Assembly: GCA_945869265.1 (NCBI GenBank)
Contig: CAMBOI010000021.1
Location: 1-54,734 of the forward strand
DNA: 54,734 nucleotides
Source: an uncultured Prevotella sp.
GTDB taxonomy: Bacteria; Bacteroidota; Bacteroidia; Bacteroidales; Bacteroidaceae
Direction of reading: 5' to 3'
Each line of letters begins with the position of its first letter. The first letter of the stretch is position 1. The position numbers and the translations under genes were made by a program. The notes under the pieces were generated by a model. The model saw only the letters and a list, made by a program, of their open reading frames with translations. It made no database searches and was not told where the DNA came from. Of this stretch, positions 43,016 through 51,517 are shown in pieces.

Positions 43016-45301
43016 ATGGAAAATATGTCAAGCACCATACAGGGTATATATTGCGATTTGCACAATGATTTCTTTGCCGCCATCGAGAATATCAAGGAGT
43101 ATATAGAAAAGAAGGGCGACCGCAAGGATATACAGTATAAGTTGCAACAACTTGAGAGCGAGATGGAGCTCTCGTGCAGTTGGTGGAAAGAGCCTAAGCC
43201 CTGTCCGCCAGCCGATGATATGCTCAACAGCTATTTCCTTCCCAAGCTCCGAAGGCTATGGGACGACTATCTCTTGCTCGAAATGATGACCGCCAACAAC
43301 AATTACCTCCTATCGCTGCGCAACAAGGTGAGGGCAAGCGGACGCGACTGGTCGTGGGGCGAAATACGCAAGTGCCTGGAGAGTTTTGTGTCGAACATCG
43401 CCGTGCTCCAGCTGCAGAATGACAACGAAGCCATCCAACAACGCTTGGAGGTGATATACGAGGAACAGAAGAAATACCGTCATCAGATGTTCATCTACGT
43501 CCTCACCGAACTCCGCCTCTCGGATGGCGACATACAGGAACTTGAGGAACTTTTGCTCACACCCACCATCGACAACATCGACCAGAGGATGATTATCTCT
43601 GCACTGACAATCAACGGACTGATGGTGTTCGACCCTCTCAAACTGCGACTCCTCGTCAACGTATATCGCAAGTCGGACGACATACCCGTTAGGCAATATG
43701 CCTTGGTGGGATGGGCCCTGACGTTGCCACGCCCGCCATATTATGCCGATGACAGTTTGGTGCAGATGATAAAAGACCTGGTGGATAACGACGCTACGGT
43801 GAGGGAGGAGTTGGCTCAGTTGCAGATACAGTTGGCATATAGCCTATCGGCAGATAAGGACTCACGTAAGTTCCAGGAAACCATCATGCCCGACATAATG
43901 AAGGCCTCTAATATGCGTTTCACCGACAAGGGAGTGGAAATGCAGGACGACGACCCCATGGACGACATCCTCGGGCGCAGCGACACCGAGAAGCAGATGG
44001 AGGAGATAGAGGCGCGCATGCGCAGCTATATTGACAAGCGCAGTCAGGGCATGGACCTCTTCTTCCAGGGTTTCAAGCACATGAAGCGCTATCCCTTCTT
44101 CAGCGACATCTCCAATTGGCTTGTGCCCTTCTATTACGAGCATCCCGACATTGCCCACGCCATGCGTCAGATGGGTGGAAACGGTATGCTCAACCTTATG
44201 CTCGACGCCCCGATGTGCGACAACGACAAGTATTCCTTTGTCTTTGCCTTCCTCTCCATCATGAACAAGATGCCCCAGGAGATTATAGAGCAGTTGCAGC
44301 AAACAGCCCCTCCCGAAAATGCCTATCGCGATTGGATGAGCGATCCTGCCATCCTGCGTCGCAACTATCTGCAGTCGCTCTATCGTTTCTTCCAACTATT
44401 CCCTTATAGTGAGAGCTTCGTCAGTCCTTTCTGTGATACCGAAGAGGTTGAGATGCCATATTTAGATCCGCCCTCTTGGCTTATCGTTGCGAATAAGACA
44501 CTTATGGAAACTCGTTTCGACAACAATATTATTGACTTGCTGAAGTATTTCCTCCGCAAAAAAGATTTTGGTGCAGTACAATTTATATTGGAAGATTATG
44601 ATAATAATCGTGAAGATAGTTTTGACCTCTGCTATGTACGCACTCTTTACTATGCAGAAAGTTTGCCAGATTATGATGATGAATTCCAGTATAACATAGA
44701 GTATTGCCTGAAGGTCAAGCCCGATAGCATTTCGTTGAGGAAACTGTATGCCAAGTGGTTGTATTCTTGCGAAAAATTCCAAGAGGCAAAGACCTTGTTT
44801 GGCAAATTGATGGAGGAAAAAGACGGCAATCGCAACTATATGTTCAGCTATGCCTTGTGTTGTCAAAAATTGGGTGATTATGATGAGGCGAAGAAGGTGC
44901 TTTTCCGTCTTGCCTACGAACATCCCGACGACCGTGAGGTGGGTATATTGCTTGCCTCCACGCTTTTCCTCGATGGCAAGACCGAGGATGCCTTCAAGCG
45001 TGTTGACAAGTTGTCGGCAGATGATTTGGATGAAAAGGTGAAAAAGGAGTTGACAGTAGTCCGCTCCTTATCCCTGCTCGCTCTCAACCGTCGCGAGGAG
45101 GCTTCCAAGTGTTATGCTTCCTCAATTGAGATATCTGATGAGAGTGCGCATTTCCATACACCTCTTTATAACAAGGTAAATTATGACATACAACGCAACT
45201 TGAAGGAGTATCGTCATCGTCTTAAAGAGTTGGGATTGGACGGCAAACCGCTTGACATCTTCACGCACGAGGTTTACAAGTTGGTTAAAGCACTGGAGTG
45301 A
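43016..45301 (+). CDS. Large TPR/helical-repeat protein, mosaic composition
   Basis: 761 residues, no signal peptide. The N-terminal about 480 residues are alpha-helical without a family I can name. From about residue 510 to the end it reads as tetratricopeptide repeats (LKVKPDSISLRKLYAKWLYS, EAKTLFGKLMEE, YMFSYALCCQKLGDYDEAKK, LAYEHPDDREVGILLAS). It is probably a cytoplasmic scaffold. Base composition shifts inside the gene: above 60% G+C around 43921-43980 but about 30-35% in 44521-44640, returning after about 44900, with no break in frame. Its end overlaps the convergent cls gene by 17 nt. Upstream neighbour: the solute-binding lipoprotein. Confidence 0.8.
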   Translation: MENMSSTIQGIYCDLHNDFFAAIENIKEYIEKKGDRKDIQYKLQQLESEMELSCSWWKEPKPCPPADDMLNSYFLPKLRRLWDDYLLLEMMTANNNYLLSLRNKVRASGRDWSWGEIRKCLESFVSNIAVLQLQNDNEAIQQRLEVIYEEQKKYRHQMFIYVLTELRLSDGDIQELEELLLTPTIDNIDQRMIISALTINGLMVFDPLKLRLLVNVYRKSDDIPVRQYALVGWALTLPRPPYYADDSLVQMIKDLVDNDATVREELAQLQIQLAYSLSADKDSRKFQETIMPDIMKASNMRFTDKGVEMQDDDPMDDILGRSDTEKQMEEIEARMRSYIDKRSQGMDLFFQGFKHMKRYPFFSDISNWLVPFYYEHPDIAHAMRQMGGNGMLNLMLDAPMCDNDKYSFVFAFLSIMNKMPQEIIEQLQQTAPPENAYRDWMSDPAILRRNYLQSLYRFFQLFPYSESFVSPFCDTEEVEMPYLDPPSWLIVANKTLMETRFDNNIIDLLKYFLRKKDFGAVQFILEDYDNNREDSFDLCYVRTLYYAESLPDYDDEFQYNIEYCLKVKPDSISLRKLYAKWLYSCEKFQEAKTLFGKLMEEKDGNRNYMFSYALCCQKLGDYDEAKKVLFRLAYEHPDDREVGILLASTLFLDGKTEDAFKRVDKLSADDLDEKVKKELTVVRSLSLLALNRREEASKCYASSIEISDESAHFHTPLYNKVNYDIQRNLKEYRHRLKELGLDGKPLDIFTHEVYKLVKALE

Positions 45302-46541
45302 GCAGGTGGGCAAACCATCCCACAAACTTCTTCCACGGTGTGCGCCACTTGTCCCAATATTCCTCTGTGAGATAGTCGCAGTCCTTCTTGTCGTTGTCGA
45401 AGAGTCGGCTCAGTTCGGCTGTCACGTGCTTGTCCAATATCACCGCATTCTCCTCGTAGTCGAATCTCAGACTTCTTGCATTCAGGTTGGCGCTTCCCAC
45501 AGTGCAGAATTTCCCATCCACCATAATCACCTTCGTATGGTGGAATCCCGGTTTGTATAGATAGATATGACATCCGTGCTTCATCAGTTGGTGCACATTA
45601 TAGAACACGCAGTCGGGTGTGAGCGGAATGTCACTCCTTAGAGACACCATTATCTCCACCTTCACCCCTCTCTCGGCAGCCTTTCTGAGCGCTTTCTTCA
45701 GTCGCGGACTGAGGGTAAGGTAGGGGTTCACCAGTTTGATACTGTCCTTAGCGGCATCAATGGCATTGGCATAGAAATCGCGTATGATACGATTGGTGGT
45801 CCTCGGTTCCCTGTTCACTATTCCCACCACCTGCTTGTGTGCCGATGCTGTAGTGTCGGGTTTCAGTCCCGTCATCTCCACCTTCTCGTATGCCCTGAAG
45901 TATTTCTTTCCCCACACGTTCTGTTCCGTCACCTTGTTCCATATTCTCAGGAAGATCATCTGCAACTGACTCACTGCTCCTCCCTCTATTCTGCAGTGCA
46001 TGTCGCGCCATGATCCCACCTGCTCCGTACCTTTTATATAATAGTCGGCCACGTTCATACCTCCGGTGTATGCCACATTCCCGTCGATTACCACAATCTT
46101 TCGGTGGTCGCGGGTGAATACATGGTTCACCCAGGGAAATCTCACTGGGTCAAACTCATAAATCTCAATTCCGTCGGCACGCAGTTTCTCCACGTGCGAG
46201 CGCTTCAGAGGACGGTTGTTCGAGTCGTTGCCGAATCCGTCAAACAGTGCTCTCACCTCCACTCCCTCCTTCGCCTTCGTTCGCAGAAGGTCGAATAGGG
46301 CAGATGCTATCGAGTCGTTGCGAAAATTGAAATATTCCAGGTGTATGCTGCTCCGTGCCTGCCGTATGGCGGCAAACATGTCGTCAAATTTCTCCTGTCC
46401 CGAGGTCAGCAGCGTCACGCTGTTGTTATGTGTGAACACCACCCCGTCTTTCTCTAACGCCTGTCTGATAACCGTGTCGCTGCTTTGCAGTATCAGCGAA
46501 ATGGCTATAAGTATTGGTATTGTCCTTAACTCCTTAAACAC
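45285..46541 (-). CDS. cls: Cardiolipin synthase-like phospholipase D family protein
   Basis: 418 residues. A short hydrophobic N-terminus (about 8-20) precedes two phospholipase D catalytic motifs: H-x-K-x4-D in RDHRKIVVIDGNVAYTGGMN and HHTKVIMVDGKFCTVGSANLN (first part quoted), each followed by the GG/GS-N signature. This is the domain order of bacterial cardiolipin synthases, which join two phosphatidylglycerols. Most have two N-terminal helices; only one is visible, partly because the start is a GTG (46539-46541) embedded in a GGAGTTAA repeat array. It follows the regulator gene by 40 nt in the kdsA-kdsD-regulator-cls run. Confidence 0.88.
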   Translation of the reverse strand: MFKELRTIPILIAISLILQSSDTVIRQALEKDGVVFTHNNSVTLLTSGQEKFDDMFAAIRQARSSIHLEYFNFRNDSIASALFDLLRTKAKEGVEVRALFDGFGNDSNNRPLKRSHVEKLRADGIEIYEFDPVRFPWVNHVFTRDHRKIVVIDGNVAYTGGMNVADYYIKGTEQVGSWRDMHCRIEGGAVSQLQMIFLRIWNKVTEQNVWGKKYFRAYEKVEMTGLKPDTTASAHKQVVGIVNREPRTTNRIIRDFYANAIDAAKDSIKLVNPYLTLSPRLKKALRKAAERGVKVEIMVSLRSDIPLTPDCVFYNVHQLMKHGCHIYLYKPGFHHTKVIMVDGKFCTVGSANLNARSLRFDYEENAVILDKHVTAELSRLFDNDKKDCDYLTEEYWDKWRTPWKKFVGWFAHLLTPVL

Positions 46542-46577
46542 CTTAACTCCTTAACTCCTTTAACTCCCTTAACTCCT
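46525..46577 (-). repeat. GGAGTTAA tandem repeats at the regulator-cls junction
   Basis: Minus strand: about six GGAGTTAA(A/G/GG) units starting right after the regulator stop and running through the cls GTG start into its codons 3-5. Confidence 0.75.
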
Positions 46578-46581
46578 TAAA

Positions 46582-49500
46582 TTACTTCTTTCTATGCGCC
46601 AATCTGTACTCCAGAGGCGACATTCCGAATTTATCCTTGAAAATGTTTATAAAGTTTTCTGCCGTGATGAATCCCACGTTGATGGCAAGCTCCGACAAGT
46701 TGATGTCGGTGCGCTCGAGCAATGTGCAGGCATGGCGCAGTCGCAAGTCGCGCACCAATTCCGCCGGAGTCTTCTGCGTGATGGCCTTGATGCGGTGGAA
46801 GAAGGGCACTCGTCCCATGCCCATTGCCGACGACATCTCTTCGAGGTTGATCTGTCCGCGACTCATGTTCTGCATCACATATTGTTCCACGTTGTGTATG
46901 AGTTGCTCGTCCATGGCGTTGTTCATCGAGTATTCGCCGATGGTCTTACCCCCGCTGTAGTATTCCATTCCCGGAACCTGCGGCAGGTCTTTCTTCTCTT
47001 CCTCAGCCGGTTGGTCGCCAGGCTTTGCCTCGGGCTTGATACCCTCGGGCAGTGCCTTTATCTGTCCCTCCATCTCGCCCGCCATGTCGTCGTAGTTGAT
47101 GGTGGACGTGGTCATACTTGCGTTGTATCCCTCCAGTCGTCGTGTCTCCTGTCCCTCAATCAGTCCGCTCATGTCGATGTTCATCTGCAGTCCGAGCAGT
47201 CGGTTGAATCTCATTGCTGCCTCCTGCATGTTAAACGGTTTGGCGAGATAGTCGTCAGCCGACACGGTGATGTTTCTCTCCTTCATCTCGGCTGCACTCA
47301 GCACACCGTTGGTCATCAGCACAAACTTTATGTCCTGGGTGCGCTTGTTGGTCTTGATATAGTTGCACAATTCGCTACCCGTCATCTTTGGCATAATCTC
47401 CTTACATACCACGATGTCCGGTTTGAGCACCTCCAGGTCGGTGTGAGCCTTCGTGGAGTCGTCGTATGTATGTATGGTGTAAATCTGTCCCAGATGAGCA
47501 GTGATGAAATTGAGGAAGTCCTTGTTGTCATCCACGATAGCCACCACATATTTCTGAGTTTCCAGTTTCTCCTTCGGCGGACGTATGGTAGCCGTCAGCT
47601 CAGCCGTTTCACCCAGCAGTTTCACCTCTCCACGGTCGTTCAATTGAAGTCTGTCGGCAGCAAGGGCAGTAGCCTTCGACTCGGGATCGTCCAGATACAT
47701 CTGCATCTCTGAAATACGCGTGATAATCTGCAGCATCTGGAAGTGCAGCGAGTTCACCTGCTCCTTTTGGTCAACCGTAGTAGCGGTATCCGATATATTT
47801 CCGATTATCGACGTCATTCTTGCCATCGGTTGTCTCAAGTCGTCGCTGGCAGCCTTCAGTTCCTCTCTCTGGCGTGCCAATTCATTGATAACCTCCTTTT
47901 TCTTAGTCCATATATAATTGATTCGCTTCGACACCGTGCGGTAGATATACACCGCAGCGATAATCACAATCACATACACGAGAATCATCCACCATTGCAT
48001 CCACCAGGGGTTGGATATCTCGATTATGAGCACGCGTTCCTGTCGGCTCACAGCACCGTCAGCGCTCATGGCCTTCACGTGCAGGGTGTATTTGCCGCTC
48101 TTCAGTTTCTTGAATGTCACTCCGTGCTGCAGGGGGTCGGCATTGCGCCATTCGTTGTCGAGTCCTTCCATCCAATACATGAATTGCAGTCGTTCGCCCT
48201 GGTTGTAGTTGCCGGCAGAGAATTTCAGGCTGAATGTGTTCTGACTGCTCATCAGTTCCAACTTGTTGCTCTCGTTGAGAGCCTGGGGCAGGGTCACCAT
48301 TCCGTTGTATTCGTGTCCTGTCTTTATCTCTGTTTCTCCGATAAACAGTTGTGTCAGCATCACTCTCGGCAGCGAGTTGGTGTCGTCCTTGCTCCTCTCG
48401 CTTATCCAGTTCACGCCATACAGTCCGCCGAACAACACGTTGCCGTCGTTCTTGCAGATTATGGCCCCGGGATTAAACTCGTTGCTCTGCAGTCCGTCCG
48501 AGAGGTCATAGTTATATAGCCCGTAGCTGAACACGTCGCCCACATGGTCGCCCTGCACCACCACCCTGCACACTCCGTTGCTTGTGGTGAGCCATATATT
48601 ATTGTTCTTGTCCTCGGTGATACCGCAGATGCTGTTGTTGCATAGTCCGTTGTCCTCGGTGATGTAGTTGAGACTGTCGTTCTTCAGGTTGAGCACGTTC
48701 ACACCGTCTCTTGTTCCTATCCACAGCAGTCCCCTTGAGTCCTGCAGCACCTGTGTCACATAGTCGCTGGTGAATTTCTTGAGGTTGCTCGAGTTGCCGG
48801 TGAATATTTTCTTCTCGGTGGTCGAGAGGTTGAGTATCATGAGTCCCTCGTTGGTACCCACGAGCATGTTGTTGTTGCTGCCGTAGTATAGCGAGGTGAT
48901 CATGTTGGTGTTGAGCCTGCCGTTCTCCTTGGTGTATGTGGAGAAGGTGTTCATCTTGGGGTTGAACACCTGCAGACCGCCGTTGGTGGCTATCCACAGA
49001 CTGCCCGAGCGGTCGCAGCACAATGCGTTGATATGGTCGTCAATCAGCGTGTTGGTGTTGTTGCTGTCCCTCTTTGCCGAATATATTGTTGTGCCTCCGG
49101 CATGTATGCGTGTCAGTCCGTTCTCGGGCGATCCCACCCACAGGCTTCCGTCCTTGGTGGTTGTCATTGCGCTCACCTTCAGGCTTGCCAACGGTCCTGA
49201 GTAGTCGAGCACACCGTTGTTGCTTGTGCCATACCACATCTTGCCGCCCTCGTCCTGTGTCATGGCGGTGATGTCGCCGAGGAATGCCGACTGGAACTTG
49301 TATATGTTCTTGCCGTAGTATGCCACTCCGGCTTTCTCCGTTCCCACCCATAGCAGGTCGGTGTCATCCACATACACGCTCAGTATGCTTTTCTGTGTCT
49401 CCGTCGGGCGTGTCCTGTCGTTGATGGCGCGCGGTTCCACGCTCTCTGTTTCGTGCGTGTTGACATTCATTCTTATCAGGCCGGCGCGGTCGGTGGCTAT

Positions 49501-50352
49501 CCAGATGTTTCCGCTTCGGTCGCCTGCCATGCCAAACACGCTTCGGTCCACGTTGTTGCCCGTCATGCCGAGCTGGTCGCCAATGGTGGTGTTCCATGTG
49601 TTGTTGTTCTTGTTATACACCATCAGTGTGCCGTGGCCATACAGCCAGATGTTGTCTATCTGGTCGGCGAATGCCTTCAGCGATGTCGAGTGTCTGAGGC
49701 CCTGTTCGGCGATGTCTTGGTTTATCCACAGTGTCTGCTGTTGGTGGGCGATGTCGCAGCAGGCTATCGTGCCGTTGTCATACACTATCAGTGCTCCCTC
49801 CCTACATTCGCTTATCGACACCACATTGCCTTCGGGGATTCCCTTGGTGTCGGCTGTGTAGCTGAATTCATACATAAGCTGCTGCTGGGTGTTGTATGCA
49901 AATATACCACTTTTGGGGATATACATCCACATGTTCTTTCTTTGGTCGATATACACTATTTGCGGTGCCTCGGTCAGGCCCATCTTCGAATACACCTGCC
50001 TCATGTCGCGCTCAAAGCTCTCGGTCTGGGGGTGATATATGCACATCCCCGAGGCTGTCTCCACCCACAGGTTGCCGTCGAGTGTCTCCTGTATTCCCGA
50101 TATGTAGCTGTCGGGAAGCGACGAACCGTCCTGTGAGTCGCTTTGGAAGTTCTTGAATGTATAGCCGTCGTATCTGTACAGTCCGGCTGGGGTGCCAAAC
50201 CATACAAATCCTCGTGAGTCCTTCAGTATGCAGTTTATCTGACTGCTGTTGAGCTTGTTGCGCGAGTCTAATGTCTTGAAGTAGAATACGGCTGCCACTG
50301 TCAGCGGCAGAAGCAATAATGCCATTAATAATAACTTCCTTGTTCTTTTCAT
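46582..50352 (-). CDS. Degenerate hybrid two-component-type sensor/regulator (HTCS-like)
   Basis: 1256 residues. Signal/anchor helix (about 7-26); periplasmic two-component propeller repeats (about 30-690; KDSRGFVWFGTPAGLYRYDG, DSRGLLWIGTRDGVNVL); Y_Y_Y domain (about 700-780); membrane helix (783-805); coiled DHp-like helices (about 815-890); receiver (about 937-1055); a Pro/Glu-rich linker of about 90; AraC-type HTH (about 1147-1256). The phosphorelay is broken: the H-box reads SDDLRQP with Asp837 for His, the ATPase domain is absent, and the receiver acidic pair (Asp941, Asp942) is kept but the phospho-site reads VVCKEIMP with Lys984 for Asp. HTCS proteins normally control glycan-use loci with SusC/SusD; none is here. 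The gene sits 29 nt after kdsD and before cls. Confidence 0.9.
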   Translation of the reverse strand: MKRTRKLLLMALLLLPLTVAAVFYFKTLDSRNKLNSSQINCILKDSRGFVWFGTPAGLYRYDGYTFKNFQSDSQDGSSLPDSYISGIQETLDGNLWVETASGMCIYHPQTESFERDMRQVYSKMGLTEAPQIVYIDQRKNMWMYIPKSGIFAYNTQQQLMYEFSYTADTKGIPEGNVVSISECREGALIVYDNGTIACCDIAHQQQTLWINQDIAEQGLRHSTSLKAFADQIDNIWLYGHGTLMVYNKNNNTWNTTIGDQLGMTGNNVDRSVFGMAGDRSGNIWIATDRAGLIRMNVNTHETESVEPRAINDRTRPTETQKSILSVYVDDTDLLWVGTEKAGVAYYGKNIYKFQSAFLGDITAMTQDEGGKMWYGTSNNGVLDYSGPLASLKVSAMTTTKDGSLWVGSPENGLTRIHAGGTTIYSAKRDSNNTNTLIDDHINALCCDRSGSLWIATNGGLQVFNPKMNTFSTYTKENGRLNTNMITSLYYGSNNNMLVGTNEGLMILNLSTTEKKIFTGNSSNLKKFTSDYVTQVLQDSRGLLWIGTRDGVNVLNLKNDSLNYITEDNGLCNNSICGITEDKNNNIWLTTSNGVCRVVVQGDHVGDVFSYGLYNYDLSDGLQSNEFNPGAIICKNDGNVLFGGLYGVNWISERSKDDTNSLPRVMLTQLFIGETEIKTGHEYNGMVTLPQALNESNKLELMSSQNTFSLKFSAGNYNQGERLQFMYWMEGLDNEWRNADPLQHGVTFKKLKSGKYTLHVKAMSADGAVSRQERVLIIEISNPWWMQWWMILVYVIVIIAAVYIYRTVSKRINYIWTKKKEVINELARQREELKAASDDLRQPMARMTSIIGNISDTATTVDQKEQVNSLHFQMLQIITRISEMQMYLDDPESKATALAADRLQLNDRGEVKLLGETAELTATIRPPKEKLETQKYVVAIVDDNKDFLNFITAHLGQIYTIHTYDDSTKAHTDLEVLKPDIVVCKEIMPKMTGSELCNYIKTNKRTQDIKFVLMTNGVLSAAEMKERNITVSADDYLAKPFNMQEAAMRFNRLLGLQMNIDMSGLIEGQETRRLEGYNASMTTSTINYDDMAGEMEGQIKALPEGIKPEAKPGDQPAEEEKKDLPQVPGMEYYSGGKTIGEYSMNNAMDEQLIHNVEQYVMQNMSRGQINLEEMSSAMGMGRVPFFHRIKAITQKTPAELVRDLRLRHACTLLERTDINLSELAINVGFITAENFINIFKDKFGMSPLEYRLAHRKK

Positions 50353-50381
50353 TGTGTATTCTTTTTTTTGTGTCGATTATT

Positions 50382-51329
50382 TTATATCATGCATGAATAA
50401 TGGTCAACTACGCCAAGCAGGTGGTTGTGCTTGTCGGCCACGAGCACCGAGTGTATCTTGTATCTGCTCATGATCTTTTGCACATCGGATATCTTCGTGT
50501 CGGCACTCACCGTCTTGGGGCGTGTGGTCATGATGTCGGCAACGGTCTTGTCGAAGAACTGTGCCTTCCATTTCTCCATTGCCCTGCGGATGTCGCCGTC
50601 GGTGATGAGTCCTGCTATCTCTCCGTTGCGCTCGGCTATACCGAGTCCCAACTTGCCCCTGCTAACCTGTATGATGGCTTCGCCCAGGTGCATCTCGGGA
50701 GTGATCACCGGCATTTCCTCCGTGCGCATCACGTCGCCCGCGGTGGTCAGCAGTCGCTTGCCGAGTTCGCCTCCGGGGTGGAACTGCGCGAAGTCCTGGG
50801 GCCTGAAGTTGCGCTTCTCCATCAGTGCCACTGCCATGGCGTCGCCCATGGCAAGTGCTGCCGTCGTACTGCTCGTGGGGGCGAGGTTAAGCGGACATGC
50901 CTCCTTGCTCACGCTCACGTTGATATGATACATGCTGTATTTTGCCAACAGCGATGCCGGGTTGCCGCTCATGCCGATGATGGGTATCTCCATGTGCAGC
51001 ACCATCGGTATGAATCTCAGCAGTTCGTCGGTCTGCCCCGAATTGGATATTGCCAACACCACGTCGTCCTTGGTCATCACTCCTAAGTCGCCGTGGAACA
51101 CGTCGAGCGGATTGATGAAAAACGACGGCGTACCGGTACTCGACAGTGTGGCGGCTATCTTGGCTCCTATATGTCCGCTTTTGCCCACTCCGGTCACTAT
51201 CACCTTGCCGTGGCAGCGGAATATCAATTCGACGGCATTGTCGAAATTGTCGTCTATCTGAGGTATCAGTCCCATCAGGGCTTCCGCCTCGTCTTTTATG
51301 CATTGTATTGCGTAATTTCGAACGTTCAT
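50382..51329 (-). CDS. kdsD: Arabinose-5-phosphate isomerase (KdsD/KpsF/GutQ)
   Basis: 315-residue cytoplasmic enzyme converting ribulose 5-phosphate to arabinose 5-phosphate, the first step of Kdo synthesis. SIS sugar-isomerase domain (about 1-185; VIVTGVGKSGHIG, ISNSGQTDELL, STTAALAMGDAMAVALM, FAQFHPGGELGKRL) and two CBS domains (about 205-315; AGLITDGDIRRAM). Together with kdsA just upstream in the transcript it feeds Kdo to the LPS core. The spacer to kdsA is 165 nt of tandem repeats. Confidence 0.95.
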   Translation of the reverse strand: MNVRNYAIQCIKDEAEALMGLIPQIDDNFDNAVELIFRCHGKVIVTGVGKSGHIGAKIAATLSSTGTPSFFINPLDVFHGDLGVMTKDDVVLAISNSGQTDELLRFIPMVLHMEIPIIGMSGNPASLLAKYSMYHINVSVSKEACPLNLAPTSSTTAALAMGDAMAVALMEKRNFRPQDFAQFHPGGELGKRLLTTAGDVMRTEEMPVITPEMHLGEAIIQVSRGKLGLGIAERNGEIAGLITDGDIRRAMEKWKAQFFDKTVADIMTTRPKTVSADTKISDVQKIMSRYKIHSVLVADKHNHLLGVVDHYSCMI

Positions 51330-51336
51330 CTTAATT

Positions 51337-51375
51337 TAAAATTAGGAATTAGGAATTAGGAATTAGGAATGAATC
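51337..51375. repeat. AATTAGGA tandem repeats
   Basis: Five AATTAGGA-type units of 8 nt upstream of kdsD. The same unit is found at 5962-5981, 18591-18622 and (as ATTAGGG) at 38250-38271. A short AATTCTTT repeat follows at 51389-51411. Confidence 0.8.
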
Positions 51376-51411
51376 CGCATCCGAACTTTAATTCTTTAAT
51401 TCTTTAATTTA

Positions 51412-51517
51412 ATTTTTCAATTTTTCAATCTTCAATCTTCAATCTTCAATCTTCAATTTTCAATCTTCAATCTTCAATTTTCAATTTTCAATCTTCAATC
51501 TTCAATTTTCAATTTTT
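51412..51517 (-). repeat. ATTGAAR heptamer array in the kdsA-kdsD spacer
   Basis: Fourteen CAAT-containing units, thirteen of them at an exact 7-nt period from 51426 to 51510. Read on the minus strand they are ATTGAAA or ATTGAAG. The array starts inside kdsA: the last residues KLKIED and the TGA stop (51495-51497) are made of repeat. Confidence 0.9.

Noticed and set aside
46582..50352. Regulator of a polysaccharide utilisation locus
   Set aside because: No SusC, SusD or glycan-lyase gene is in the window near it; the neighbours are Kdo and cardiolipin genes.
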